Origin: Taenia hydatigena
Lineage: Eukaryota; Platyhelminthes; Cestoda; Cyclophyllidea; Taeniidae
Assembly: GCA_036345935.2 (NCBI GenBank)
Contig: JADWOT020000002.1
Location: 17,731,254-17,795,253 of the forward strand
DNA: 64,000 nucleotides
Direction: 5' to 3'
Under the pieces are notes generated by a model. It saw only the letters and a list, made by a program, of their open reading frames with translations, searched no databases and had not been told where the DNA came from. The translations under genes were made by a program, and so were the position numbers. Position 1 is the first letter of the stretch, and the number at the start of each line of letters is the position of its first letter. Positions 27,888 to 40,200 of this stretch are shown here, piece after piece.

Positions 27888-28717
27888 TCAAAAGAACTTG
27901 ACAAAATGCATGTTGATTGTACGTCTACTTACGGAAATGTAAATCATAGCTGCAGGTTTCAGCCAAAATTCATTCGTCTGCGACGCAGCGGGGGTGGAGA
28001 AGGAATGGATAAACACAAAACTAATAATAACCATTACAAAACCACTGCCGTCAATCACGAGATAATGCAGGTTTCTACAAGGTTCACGCATAATCCAACT
28101 AAATACAAATTCAACGAAAGCATTTTTAACTTGCGCTGAATGATGGTACGATTGACAAATAACTAGGCTCATTTTGAATAATTCTACTTTAATGCTGAAG
28201 CCGAAGTATACGCCTTTAAGATCTATGGTATAAGCATCCAAGGCTTTGTGCAGTCGCTCTCCTTTGCTGTTTAACAGTGCTTTTCCCATGAAAGAATGCG
28301 ATCTGAAGCCAACGAGAAGTAGTAAAACCTCTCAATAAGAATCGAAGTGTTGTGAATCTCAGATAAGTGGCAAGCACCTACGTAAAATCCACACAGTTCT
28401 CAAATTATTGTCTCCCTTTATCTTGATTCTTTGGCAGAATAGGTGGCTAACATAAACTACGTCAATAAATATCGTGTATTTAAAACCTCTTCCGGGCAAT
28501 CAAAACGAAATTAAAGCAAAAATGAACCTGATATACTTGTGCTCTTTCCCATGGCATTATTTTTTAAATTTCCACTTATCGACCATGTTTTGTTAAACGA
28601 ATCCATTAACTCTACAAAAGCATAACTCTTCCAAGTCTTCTCGTTGAAGTAAGCCTGAAGAGATGATTGCAAGAACGCGACCATTTGTTGTCCATCACAA
28701 TGCAAGTAGTGGGGCAC
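27888..28717 (-). other. possible downstream exons, unrecognised
   Basis: Two protein-like minus-strand stretches lie 3' of the LamG-like fragment. One is at 28717-28511 (HYLHCDGQQMVAFLQSSLQA) after a weak acceptor (gttagatttag). The other is at about 28296-28160 (GKALLNSKGERLHKALDAYT) after a better acceptor (cttctcgttggcttcag). Their reading phases do not join cleanly to each other or to the LamG-like exon donor, so they may be unrelated, decayed or chance. Confidence 0.2.
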
Positions 28718-28797
28718 GCTAAATCTAACCTACATTCCATCATGTGACAGCAATGTATTCCGAGTTATAAGCATCAGCTTACCTATAGGCAGTGTTT

Positions 28798-29100
28798 TTA
28801 TTTCTTACTGTAAGGCCAAACGCTGACTTCATCTATAAATGCTTCGATGCGAACATTGTACAGTTTGTCAGGCTGTAGATAGCCGAGAGCGATCCCTCCC
28901 AGTGAGAAATTGGAAATTCTCATTGACGGTTCGCCAAATAGATCAGCCGCTAGTCCATTCAGATAGATTAGGCTGGCACTGAGTTCGAACAGATTAGGAA
29001 TGTCCTAACTCAGCAGATAGGTTTGAGGGCCCACGAGGTTCCAGTGAAAGAAGTGGGAAATCGGGGTTCCTCCTACATCGACCGCTTTTGCCACAGTCAT
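28798..29100 (-). pseudogene. LamG/ConA-like (pentraxin-type) exon with in-frame stop
   Basis: The minus-strand frame 29100-28798 reads through GGTPISHFFHWNLVGPQTYL, then a TAG at 29005-29007, then LFELSASLIYLNGLAADLFG and ISNFSLGGIALGYLQPDK, ending FIDEVSVWPYS. The order HW..V, then a (L)YLNG strand, then LGG..LGYL, then (F)IDEVxV(W/Y), is the signature of Laminin_G_3/pentraxin jelly-roll domains, in which a short hairpin carries the ligand. A GTAAGA donor follows at 28,808-28,803. The TAG means this is a decayed copy, or that the first half belongs to an intron. It may belong with the signal-peptide exon at 29,512-29,252. Confidence 0.35.
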
Positions 29101-29251
29101 TTCCAAAATTTAACACAGCACGACATAAATTAACGCAGAATAATTTATTCCGACAACAGCATTCTACTAGCTAAGAATAGTGTCTAAAAAGACTTCAAAA
29201 TGCACCATTTTACCTGCATGTCGTACCGGAGATAAAAGCCATTAAGCACTA

Positions 29252-29512
29252 TCATTTACACCGAAATTTAACAGTTCTGATTGCACGCGTATGTGTAATA
29301 CACAGTGAAAGGCAAACTTCTTGTGCATATGGCAAGGCAACTAAATTGATTCCAGTCCCATTTATCGGCAAGAGATCTACACTGTTACTGCTACTGTTAC
29401 TTTCAGTGGATCTCCACACCGATCTGCCATCTAAGCAGTAGAGATGTCGCGCGCATGCCAAAACTAGCATAACCAGAAATGCACAACTCAAACTAGAGAA
29501 ATCAAACCTCAT
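29252..29512 (-). CDS. possible first exon of a secreted protein
   Basis: Minus-strand ATG at 29,512 (a second ATG lies four codons upstream at 29,524) starts MRFDFSSLSCAFLVMLVLAC, a good signal peptide with a hydrophobic core and a Cys/Ala cleavage region. ARHLYCLDGRSVWRSTES and a Ser/Asn-rich run follow. Donor-like GTAACA, GTAGCA and GTGTAG sites occur in the Ser/Asn run; the frame itself stops at 29,252. It lies 150 bp upstream of the LamG-like fragment on the same strand and could be its first exon, but I cannot define the joining intron. Confidence 0.35.
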   Translation of the reverse strand: MRFDFSSLSCAFLVMLVLACARHLYCLDGRSVWRSTESNSSSNSVDLLPINGTGINLVALPYAQEVCLSLCITHTRAIRTVKFRCK

Positions 29513-29524
29513 TCTGCAACTCAT

Positions 29525-32500
29525 TTGTGAGTTGCCACTTATTCCTCCATGGTATTAAGAGAATCTATTCGGCCCCAGTGCCTACAGTGAAGTGCACCAG
29601 TAGTGGAGCAATGTACTATCTGCTACAAAGTACGCAGATTGCGGGCAATCCTATTATCCAGATGCCAAGGGCAAACGTCATTCTCAACCCTTTAGTGATG
29701 AAAGGCCGGAGACCCTACCATTCGCAGCACACTTTTTAAGGCAACAACAAAGTTTTGCAGATAACACATAAGATCTTGCATACTCAGTGTTAGTGTGTGC
29801 CAATTTTATTTGTTTAGATGAAGCGGTAACCTCAGCCTAACTCATTTTCGTCTATTTCGAGGGACGCATCTAATCTATTCATTGAGCTTCTTCATTGCTG
29901 CAAACTTTCTGTGCTTGTCACGATCCATTACAGAATCTGCTATGCGAATTGCAATGTAACTATTCAAGCAGTGATGTGGCAAAGGCTTACTCTACGAAGT
30001 GCATTTTCTGGTAAATTTCCACGCACATTTTTTGTCACAGCTCCTCTCATACCTGAAATTTTCTTCCAATGCTAGACACAATCATTGTTTGCATCCTCAG
30101 TGAGAGTCTAACCGTTCTAGTAAAGTACAAATGCAAACCTTAGTGTATCAGCGACTTCGTTTGTTGGAAAGCCACTCAAAAGTACATAGGCACTATGATG
30201 TCGCGGATTTTATGCGCTCTCTTACCCGGCTAACGGACGCCAACACAGCACTGCAAGTAAACTCCAACCTCGACACTAACATCGTCTATCCAGCATCTTT
30301 GTTTACCGCATCTATGTCTGCAGACTGTGGTTCATGCTACACGGACTTTTTGGAGGAAAATGAAAGAAATGCAACCCACCTTTCATCTGATACTAGGTGA
30401 ATTCAATGGGCGTTAGTTATGCTACATGGACAGCATGCAGTAAGCCCTTGTAGTCCCAAGTTAAGCGCACCCAACTTAAAATGGCTGATGATCATGAGGC
30501 CAGTGGATTGGGATCTCAGTATTCTACTAGATATTGCCGGCTAAGGTGAGAAGTAGGGACATTTATTTCCCCCGATTTGTCAGCTGAAGGTCCTTTCAGG
30601 TGATTTCCTCAATATTCTCTTATGTCACTTTTCAAAATAACTTCTATTTTTACAGTGAAGACCCTATTTTTGCAGTCTTGTGCAGGGTCTGTTGAAATGC
30701 AACGACGACTGTCGTACATTAAGCGAATCTTATGATTATGCACCAGCTAGATTCTCGCTAATAGTAGCAGAAAAAACAGAAAATGTCATTTTATTATTGT
30801 CAACCCTTTGTGTCAAATTTGATTTCATTGCTCATAATTAATCAGATTCTAAATCCAAGGGCAGAAGGAGCAATGTTACTTGGTTGTGCAGTTTTTCAAT
30901 AAATATCAATTCTTCCCAACTAAAATGCCACAGATGCCAATCTATGAAGCTGAATTTATTAAATATTAATAAGAGCAATGCTTAAATTGCTCTTGCTCAT
31001 GCTTGGATGTCATTTCTGTATGACCACCGATATTCTCCTTGCGAACAGATTCAGCCGTGACCTTTCGCTAGGGTCATATTTGATGCAGACTCGATATGTC
31101 GGTTGAAAAATCGATCCCAGGGATAGAGAGCGCTAGCATTTAGAGCCGTTTGATTTCGAAAGTGAATCATCACCTTTTATGGGAAGGCTAAAATGAGTAG
31201 TGGATTTAGGTGGTCGAGTAGAATTGGAAAAACGAACGTCATTGGTAAACGTGTTGATGAAAAGCAAACTACAACATCTGCAAAAGCAGATGGTTTTCAT
31301 CAAAATGAAGGTTTAATTTGTGCAAAGAATGAGGACAACGATGATGATTCTCAAAAGCAAAACGCAGATGTCGTGGTGCTTCGTAGTGAATTGTAATGGT
31401 GGTAGAGGACCGCTGCCGTTTTCAATCCCTAGGATTTCAAATCACCATATTAGAAGTATGGTGGGAGGACTGATGGACAGGTTCTGCTCCTAGTCCTGCT
31501 CTTATTCAATTTGCTTCTCTTTAGAGTCTGCGAGAGTGGAAGGCAGCAATGGTACAGCGAAGGAAAATGAATTTGGTGAGATGGGCTGCACAGTGGAGGC
31601 GACACAGATGTGGGCAGGCTGCATGGAGGAGTAGGAGCACCTGCTCGTCATGATGCGTTGCATCGGCGACGGTAACGATGGCGCCAGTGCCTTTAGTGTT
31701 GTTTGTCCTCCTCCTTTCTTTATAAGGTGTATTTCCCTCTCCAGCCCTATTTACTTGTAGGGTTTGGACTACCCCAAAATGCATCATTGTGCTTTCGAGT
31801 GTAAGAGCAACTATGCTAAGCACTTTTCTCACCAGATATTTATCATAACGAAGGACATTCTAATACCCGTAGATTCGGATCAAGCATATTACTTAAGTGT
31901 TAAAAAGTAAAGTAGGAAACCATCGATTTGAAGTAAATGAAGATTTCGTCGTTAACAAGACCACGGTCTCAATTACCGAAATCTTGTTAGCTATTATCAA
32001 TTCCAGTCATGTCATTTGTCGTTAATTTTGTCCTTTTTATCTGAATATATGAAATCGCAAATGCATAAATATTTAGGTTGTTTCGGAACAATGTTGCGGT
32101 GGCTTGAAGGTTGGTATTGTGGTTGCTTTGATCGTGAACTGACGCCCGGTTTCGCGTGGTGCGCAAAGTTGGAAGGCTTTGAGAAAAGGCTTGACGTTTC
32201 CAGTTCTCTGCCATAGATCGTGTATAGTTCAGTCACAATGAAGTGGCACACATGCGTTTTAATTCATCTGCCAAATCGCAGCTAAAATAAATTATGCTCT
32301 ATCAGCCAGCAAACATGACTCTGCAATGGGCCACACGGCTCACCACACGTAGCACGTGACAATGAACCATTCTGCACGTGTCAAGGAGGAAGAATTCAAT
32401 TAGAATAATACGAGGAAATCCAGCCGTCGCAGCACTCTACGATATCGTCCATACCACATTTCAATTCATCCTCAACAACCTTCCCCTACTTTGTTTTGGC

Positions 32501-35500
32501 TAGGTGATGACATCCCTTTACTTTACTTTGCTGCGATCCCCTTTCCATCAAATTGGATGATAACTTTTCCGGCTGGCCCTGTCAAGAGAAGTCTGTGAGT
32601 CGACATCACGAGCACCAGCCTCATGTTCAGCCTTGAATGTATTTATCCCAATAAATTGAGCTGAGCATGCTCCCAACATTTGCTTGAACAGAGGGTAGAT
32701 GAACAAATGAATAAAATGGATGATCGAATGGAGGAGACAAAGAGTTTGCAATGATCCTCACACACTCTGCATAGCCATCAAAGTTTGGCATCAAAGTGTT
32801 ACCTTCCAAGCCCCTCCCTTTTTATTACCTCTTTCTATTCCCTTCTCCACCTGCCTCATCAAATGACTCCTTTCATTTCCTTCTAGCAAAACGACAGCTA
32901 TTCTTTGCCTGCTCCTGAGAGGCCGTCAATCTTACTCTCCTCTTCAATAAGGGTGAGAAGTGACGTAGGCAAATGGAAAGGGCTAAGGCGGCAAAATGTA
33001 GGGTACTAGAGGCCGCAAAAGCCAGCATGTTTGCGTAAAAATGAGACGAATTAATTATCTTCATGTATTGCCGATCGCAAACTCGTCAGGAGCAAATAAG
33101 TCATCCACGAATCTGAGAAGCGCTATGTCCATTTCTCTAGTGCTTCGACGAAGTAGCATTTGTCAGCTCCAAAGTCAGCGACGCACCTTGTCAATTTTAG
33201 TGCATCCAGAGTGTGTCCTTCCTTTGCCTAACGCACTACTTTCCAGCAGCATAACGCAGCAGCAGAAATAGTTCACTTACCATTAGACATGTTTCAAGAC
33301 AACTCTGCGGAATCGCATAAGTTAGTAGCATTTAATAAAGTGCTTCTAAGAGCCTCCTGTCAGGATTGTTTAATAGAGAATTTAATCCAGGCGCAATGCA
33401 AAATTGAGCTGGTGTGGATTTGTTGACTCTCTGAAAGCAATGATGACCAGTTACAACAATCTGCAGAGCGGGATCCTCGCATATGCTACACGCAGGAGTT
33501 GGTCACTGGCAAAAGAAGAGGAAACAGTTGCCTCCATGTGATGGTTTTACCTGTCACCATCACCACTGTGGCGCTTAGAGGCTCTTCCGCGGATGAACTG
33601 TTCCCCAATGAAGATGTGTACACGAGTGCACTGCATCTTACCCATCTCTTCTGCCTAGTCAACAAATCCGAACCGACTTCACAACGAAGGTTCGCATCAT
33701 TCGATATTACGTATTACATATATTCGGTCAAATGAGAATGTACATATGCATATTTCCCTTGATGTTGACATCAGTGCACACAGCGTAGCTCTCACGCCTG
33801 CAAAGCTGGAGGTTCGCTTTTTATGCCGAAACCCATTCCCTTGCTCAACTCTGAGCCACTTTTGGCTGGATTGCATTTACTGTAATGCCTCAGGAACAAG
33901 AAGTTCCATACCCTTAGGCCTTTTTCGCTATCGTCAATCGGTAGCGTCTGATCAGCCACGAGATTGATGCGACCTGCTGCCTTGCCACCCAAAAGATGCT
34001 TTCAACTTAACATGCACTACGCCACTGTGTATTTGATGTAAATTTACCCTTTTTGCTGAACCGTCTTATTGTAGGCAGTCACAGGAAATCTCGCGTTCTT
34101 CGAGAATACGCAATTAGCCAAAGCACTATGGTAGCCAAGGTGCACAGAGAGGCTGGGAGTCTGCAGTCATGACTCAAAGGCCATGCCACGGGGTGATAGT
34201 CGAAACCGTTATAACTGAAGTGCGGACACACTTACGTATATAATTTAATAATCTGTCTAAATGCAACACAATTTTTCCTTAATGTCTAGAAGTTGGCCTC
34301 TTTGGTTTCGAATCAACTTGCCTTTTCGATCAGTCGTGACACGTCGCTCGACCTCGCCTAAAAACGGTGTACAGAAATAATATTGCTGCATTGTAGACTA
34401 TCGCCACCTCACCAATTTTGTTATGCAAATAACACCATAGCACTAAGTTTGCACAGGACATTGGATTGTCTCGCAGTGGCATGTTCGTGAACGTTTCAAA
34501 ATAGGTCACTTCTGGTCAAAAAATGGTCCTCAATAAGATGCGAACCTCACGATTAATATGTCATAAATCCCTTGTTTGCAAAAGAACAATGTAAACGAAT
34601 TATATATGCCCATGATTATCAATATCCGCGTTTAGAAGCGTTTTGCATTTGCTGCCTTTTGATGAAAGATAAAAACGTGGAATGTGGTCCTTTATTATCA
34701 TTCAGCCCACACTATCAAAGCTTGCTTCCCCTTGCGCCATAATAATGGTCACAAATCACCAAGAACTTGGCAGCATGTCTAATTGTACAATGAGTGCGCA
34801 CTGCAAAAGCATCCCTCATGATAGACAGATAAAAGATGCCTGTTTGTCCGAAAGTGTCACCTAATTCACACAATCTAAGTATAAGAAGTTGGTTATTTTT
34901 CAAAGGTGACTTACCAAATGCACTAAAGTTGGGCAGAGCCTTCATTTTGCGATATTTATGTAATCCTGCTTTGTTTTAATGCCTAACCTCACACAGTTTT
35001 AACGCAGTCTTAAGTAAACATGGATTATATAATTAATATGCTCACATTTACACCCATCAAAATTCATCCCAGGCCATGATTTCCTATTCTTTTGGCTATT
35101 CTATACAGCCATCACTTAATTAGGAGATTTAGAAAATTTTGCCAAGGGTGAACACAAAAAGATTTGTTATCTTTGTGTACGGCAATTTTCGCCCACGTGT
35201 TCATCGCATTTGAAACGTCCTTACTGTTTTCGCAAGATCTTCATCCAATTTTGGCCAATCATTAGCTTGGGGAACAAATGCGCGCGCATTTTCATGTCAA
35301 TTTAAGCGTCTCTACACAAATCGACTATTTATTAGCTAGAATGTCGTAATTTTGCCATCAAAACCGCAGCACGACCTGCTACCACATGCAAAGAACAAAC
35401 GAAAGAAAATAAACGTAGAGGTGAAACCAGTGATGATAAAGCAGCAAACCTTTTGAAGTAAGAACAGTTGTGGCGAGAAAAGCGCCAATTCCGACATGTG

Positions 35501-36026
35501 CATACCGCGAAAGATTGGCGTTCTTAAACTGCTCTAGGTTATATCGACAAGTTCGCATTAGTAGAAATTTGCGTTCTACTTGCTAAAAGAATGTACCGTA
35601 GGAAATTCATCAAAGCCTGCCTCAGACACGAATCCAACAAGCGTCTGAACTTCTACGAGGTCTAGTGCCCGAACTTTTTTAAAGGCACAAAACGCAACGT
35701 GGCAACTCACAAATTGAGTTGGAGAGGGAGTTTAACCTCAGCTTCTACGACACTGCTTACAACTGCTGCTTACGAGGCGCACATGCAGCGAGTAGGTAAA
35801 TGTCTTCGTGGTATAAAAAGCATTAATTTGCTTCTAGATAGTGATAAATGCCATTCGACAATGACTAATGCAAACAAGTTATCTTTAAGAATGTTTCTCA
35901 ACTTACAACCTTTATCCATTAGCTATGGCAAAAAGCATGAATATATTAGAAAGCATTATGGAGAATGTTCAGCTAAGTGTGTACCGTAAGTCATCGTAAA
36001 TGTAGCAACGCATATCTTATTCTCTG
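29525..36026. other. intergenic, no supported gene
   Basis: The most protein-like frame is at 30,131-30,400 on the plus strand (RLRLLESHSKVHRHYDVADF), ending at a GTGAAT donor-like site; I recognise nothing in it. A 67-codon acidic frame starts at an ATG at 31,193. Neither has a paralogue or a domain. No repeats or RNA genes were seen. Confidence 0.5.
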
Positions 36027-36297
36027 CAGTGGTATCTGCGTCATTATTTTTGAACTTCCAATTTGACACACAAAATTTTAGGCTATCTAGCGCTTTTAGC
36101 ACAGTTTAGTCTTACCGCCAATCATCGCAGCTCGCACTTATGCAAGGGACTGTACTGTTGTAGGTGGACAAATCAACCGATCAGATAATTTTAAATTCGA
36201 GTGGGCTTGAAATATTGTCGACGTTCCACCAAGAGAGTAAGTCCACAGGTGTGCACTTGTTAAAAACCCATCCCGTCAGCAGCTCTTGTAAAAGGTA
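36027..36297 (+). repeat. diverged copy of the aminopeptidase-linked segment
   Basis: Matches the reverse complement of about 54,764-55,036 at roughly 80-85% by eye. In the right-hand copy this segment encodes a 69-codon open frame; here that frame is broken by stops and small indels. It ends in an acceptor-like tgctttccttag directly before the aminopeptidase exon at 36,314. Its left end starts just after an acceptor-like tattctctgcag. It keeps a strong GTAAGT donor-like site (aagagagtaagt) that is lost in the right copy. This is where near-identity of the two arms stops. Confidence 0.75.
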
Positions 36298-36313
36298 CTG
36301 ATGCTTTCCTTAG

Positions 36314-36412
36314 TCTGTTTTCGCCCGTCGAGCCTTCCCGTGTGTTGACAGTAAGGCGACCTTTGAAATCAGCATCGTTGGTCTTGACAACCAAGTTGCT
36401 CTGTTGAACATG
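36314..36412 (+). pseudogene. puromycin-sensitive aminopeptidase-like exon fragment (M1), P1 left
   Basis: A 33-codon exon framed by an acceptor (tgctttccttag) and a GTGAGT donor. It reads SVFARRAFPCVD, SKATFEISIV, and ends ALLNM. This matches the ARRAFPCWDEP..KATFDISLV...ALSNM block of M1 aminopeptidases of the puromycin-sensitive type, with the Trp replaced and three residues missing around the WDEP turn. No catalytic exons (GAMEN, HEXXH) occur in the window, so this is a fragment. It faces P2 left tail-to-tail; the sequences after both donors are also homologous. Confidence 0.8.
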
Positions 36413-36968
36413 GTGAGTCAGCTTCGCGCCTTCCAAAGCAGTTGGCTGTGGCAGCTTTTGTTGAGAATCTCAGGACGTAAGCAGTTATTTACACCAGGCT
36501 CAACTCTCTTTACTGGCGGGTGAGAACAGGCTGACGTCTACTGCATGTACTGTGCACAGCAAGTACACGAAGCAAACTTTAGTCGCTTTCATTCTACTTT
36601 TTGTTTATGAGACGATGTAAAGAGAAGGAGAATTGCAGCATTCAAATTACCTTTTAAACTGGATCTGATTGTAATTCCGAACTTTGATTACAATGCCATA
36701 GAAAATTTCTGCTGCCTTTTCATTTATTCTATTAATGGGTCTGATCGACTGGGTAAAATTTGACCTCCGTTTCTGCTGCCCATCCATTTCGATACCCCAT
36801 TAACCCCTTTGCTTACGTCTAGCTACGTAAGTGACATTCAATCGATTCTGAGTAAACCATTAGCGTGCAAAAGTAGGGCGTAGAGCCTAGCGCGAATAGC
36901 TGCGTACATCCTAAGAACCTCCAAAAAAATCACAGTCAACTGCTTTGTAAGGCGCAAGGGTGACTCAC

Positions 36969-37242
36969 CATTTTTAGCAGCGCATGTTGGTTATCAAGAT
37001 CAACGATGCTGATGTCGAAGGTCACCTTATTATCCGGTTCATCAACACACGAGAAAGCTCGACGGGCGGAACAGAAACCACTGTGAAGAAACACTCGGCG
37101 GACTGAGGAGTGCTAATTGCAGCTTCACAGACACACGTTCAGTAGACGTTAATCTCGTAAAACTAGGAACAAGATCGTGCATGTAATTAATGGCCACGAT
37201 TGTTGGCGGCAGGCGCTCATGCTTTGCACCAACATCCGCCAT
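36969..37242 (-). pseudogene. puromycin-sensitive aminopeptidase-like N-terminus, P2 left
   Basis: Mirror copy of 53,819-54,092. It begins MADVGAKHERLPPTIVAINY, matching the M1 N-terminus pattern (M...xxERLP....INYxL.L), with the start codon at the expected distance. It then jumps, with a +1 frame change, to SARRAFSCVDEP and KVTFDISIV, ending ALLKM at a GTGAGT donor. About 100 residues expected between the two parts are missing. The ARRAF block aligns without gaps to the family. Confidence 0.8.
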
Positions 37243-40200
37243 TTTATATGCAGCGATTAACGATGCTCGAAGAAATAACTGAGCACATTTTTCAAAGTAT
37301 GGCCAATGGAGATCACTGGTTACTGAAGCATTAAAACAATTTAATGCATTGAAGCTGAAGAAGAGACTTGTGGCTTAGGAGCTTGTATTAGACAAGCGCG
37401 TGCATAACACCTTCATTAACTATGGTAATTGAAGCATTTCGCTTCGGTATCACAACTATGCCATTACAAGTCACACTCCAATGTTTGAAAGGATGAGTGT
37501 GTGTATTGCCATTTGCATTTCCCTTCCTAAATAAAATTGCGAATTTGTATTGCTTCAAGTCATCAGTCCGAAGTAAAATCGGCTAGTCTATCTCCGACAT
37601 TGTAGTTACTATTCAGCTAACGCCCAATATCCCGTTCTCACTGCGGACATCCTCGTAATCAGGCAGTTTGTCAGGTTATCTAACCACTGTCAAGGTTGCA
37701 AGGAGATCATGCTGTACTACACTAACTGCCAGCATTTTATTGACTGTGGCTTTTGCTCAAGCGATGGCGTGTTTACCAAGGCTGATTCACTAACGTCAGT
37801 AACTAATATAAACCATGGAGTGCTCGATTTGAAGTTGGTTAATGCTTACATCGTGCGGTGCGGACTATTCGTTTCAGTTCTTTGGACGTCTCAACACGCT
37901 CTCTTACTTGGGGGTTCATTCTACCTGCATTTCAGTCAAGTTACGCTGGAAGCCTTCGGTCTCGGCAAAATCCTCGACAAAAATACCTCATGAATGGACT
38001 TAGGTGGAAAAAGAGCTGCATCATTTGCACTGACGTGACGGATAGTTATGGACGGCTTTTGCATTGCGCTTGATACAGAGCTACAGACGACCTTTCAGGC
38101 CAGTTTTGGAAAGTTAGTCGATTTCGCTCTGCAGATATCGGCCTCAATGCTGGAGCTCCTGCTGCCATCCTCTTCTCCTCAACTGTAGGCAATCTTAGAA
38201 ATGCTGAAGCAATCTCAATCATGTGATCAAGTTGGAAATGCATTTAGGTTTACCATTAATTCAGCTACATAAAAGTCAGAAGGAGCCTGCACGGAACTCC
38301 TTCTAGCTTGTCGTATGCTTGTAAGAATGAATGGGAGTTGTTTGCGAGCAAATGGGATCAAAAATGAAGGGCTGACATGATGTTAAAGCATAATGCAGTG
38401 AACCACAATACAATGGTTTTAAGCTAATCGCTAGTTGAGAACTTTGTAGCGCAGGACCGTAAGCAGCCCACAACGCTTCCTCGATTCATCGCAAACTTGA
38501 CTAGATGGTAGGAACAGATGGTATTCGCGTCACGTGGTAGATCAACCACAATGATTTGTCAAACGTTGTGTGTGAACAGGACAGATATCCATCCAAGGAC
38601 TCTTCGTAGGAGGGAGTTACAGGCGACTTGTTCTACCAAAAGCTGGGAGATTTTCGTATGCTTTACGGCACTATTGTCTGCTTATAGCAGAGGGTATAAG
38701 AAGTCTGGAACAACAGTAAAAGAATCGCTTTGGGCGAACAATGCTCCTAAGCTATGCTGAAATGCATTCCAGCGGGACTTCGGAAGCATGCTAACAAAAT
38801 TAACGTAAAAGCCCTGCTTTAGTATTTGCTCCGTTGCTACGCCAATTCGCTACATTAATGAAACGTAAACCTTAGTTTAGATTGTTTAAAAACACATTTG
38901 TGAGGCATTTTTTAAATAATGTGCAACCTTTTTGTCTGCCACATGGGTAAATCAAAAGACCATCTAGGATAATGTAAGCAATACGGAAGTAATTTGATTT
39001 ATTCAAGCTAGAATTTGACCTAAAAGGGATCTAATGGAACAGTAAGTTGTAGCCGAATTGGAAGGCATAGCTGGTATAAGTTTAATGAGTTTCAGCCATT
39101 TGAACGGCCGTAGATGCAATGCATCCAACACGTAAATAAAATCGGAGAAACGAACAAATGTTAACCATTGGGCCTACGTTCCACTTGCAACTGCTATCAC
39201 ACTCATTCTACTTACGATTTTTAAGTCAAAATTAAGGGGCCTAAATGGTTGTGTTCAGATTACTGATTGATCGCCATCGCTTTTTGAGAGAAACGCCTAA
39301 TCTTATTCACACACCTCCAAGTTAAGCGTCAAGTTATCTCAGCGATGAAGGAAAATCTCCAATCGAGAAGTAAATAAGGCCAGAACTCATCACTAGATCA
39401 ACTGACAGAGCTGACGAAAGCATAGGGAATGAGGATTGGGCTAATGATTGCATTTGGCTGTGAATAATTTAGAGATATTTAACTACTTTTTCCTGCGTTA
39501 CACGTAAGATAAGCCTACAATGTGCCCTTGCAAAAGCATTGCTGAGTGACCACTGGCAGCCAACCATGGCAATGACTATCAGAGAATGCAATACACAAAT
39601 CCTCAAAGTAGGTAAACACGGGCAGTTTATTCTGTGCCTCCAGCAGGGCATATTTTCACGCCTCAAATCTGCAGTAGCCCAGAATTTCATCAAGTCAACT
39701 GTAAAAGGCGACCGTTCGACTGAGTGTCTTGGTATTTGTGTGACGCAGAGCCAACAGCGAAATGCTTTTATCTTAGCAAGTGGCTTGTTAGGTGTCACAT
39801 CAGTTAGGCAGTTATAAGCGCAAGTAAGACTGTGAAGGCCAATTTCCCAAGATTTCTTAACTGAGACTGAGCGCGTTTACTGCACTGCGGCATGTGCATT
39901 AAATCGAGCCATTTATTGGTCGTTGAGGTGCTTGTCAGACCATTGTGGGGCTATGATTAGTGCGAATGCAGGGGAGACGAGAAGAAAATTTAAGAGGCAA
40001 CGACAAAATTGAGACAATGGCCTTGTTTGTTGCATACCGGGAAAGCATTCGCTAAAAGATAGCGGGCGCCTTTTGGTGTGGTATTTTGGAGACAGAGTAG
40101 GAATGGAAGAAAAATAAAAAGGCCAACTCAAGTCGGTAGAGTAGAAGGTGCCAATTAAACAGATTAAGCAAGCCTCGCGCCTGCATGCTTTGTGCATTGA

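Noticed and set aside
27888..28289. 133-codon minus-strand open frame as a complete gene
   Set aside because: Only the first 40 residues look protein-like; the rest is hydrophobic low-information sequence and overlaps a plus-strand frame.
38046..38243. BIR-like stretch (ERNRLTFQNWP) as an inhibitor-of-apoptosis domain
   Set aside because: The zinc-binding Cys/His part and the aromatic-Gly block of a BIR do not follow; too short to support.
39469..39817. Overlapping 109- and 92-codon frames on opposite strands in the arms
   Set aside because: Mirrored in the other arm only because the arms are identical; no independent evidence that either is coding.
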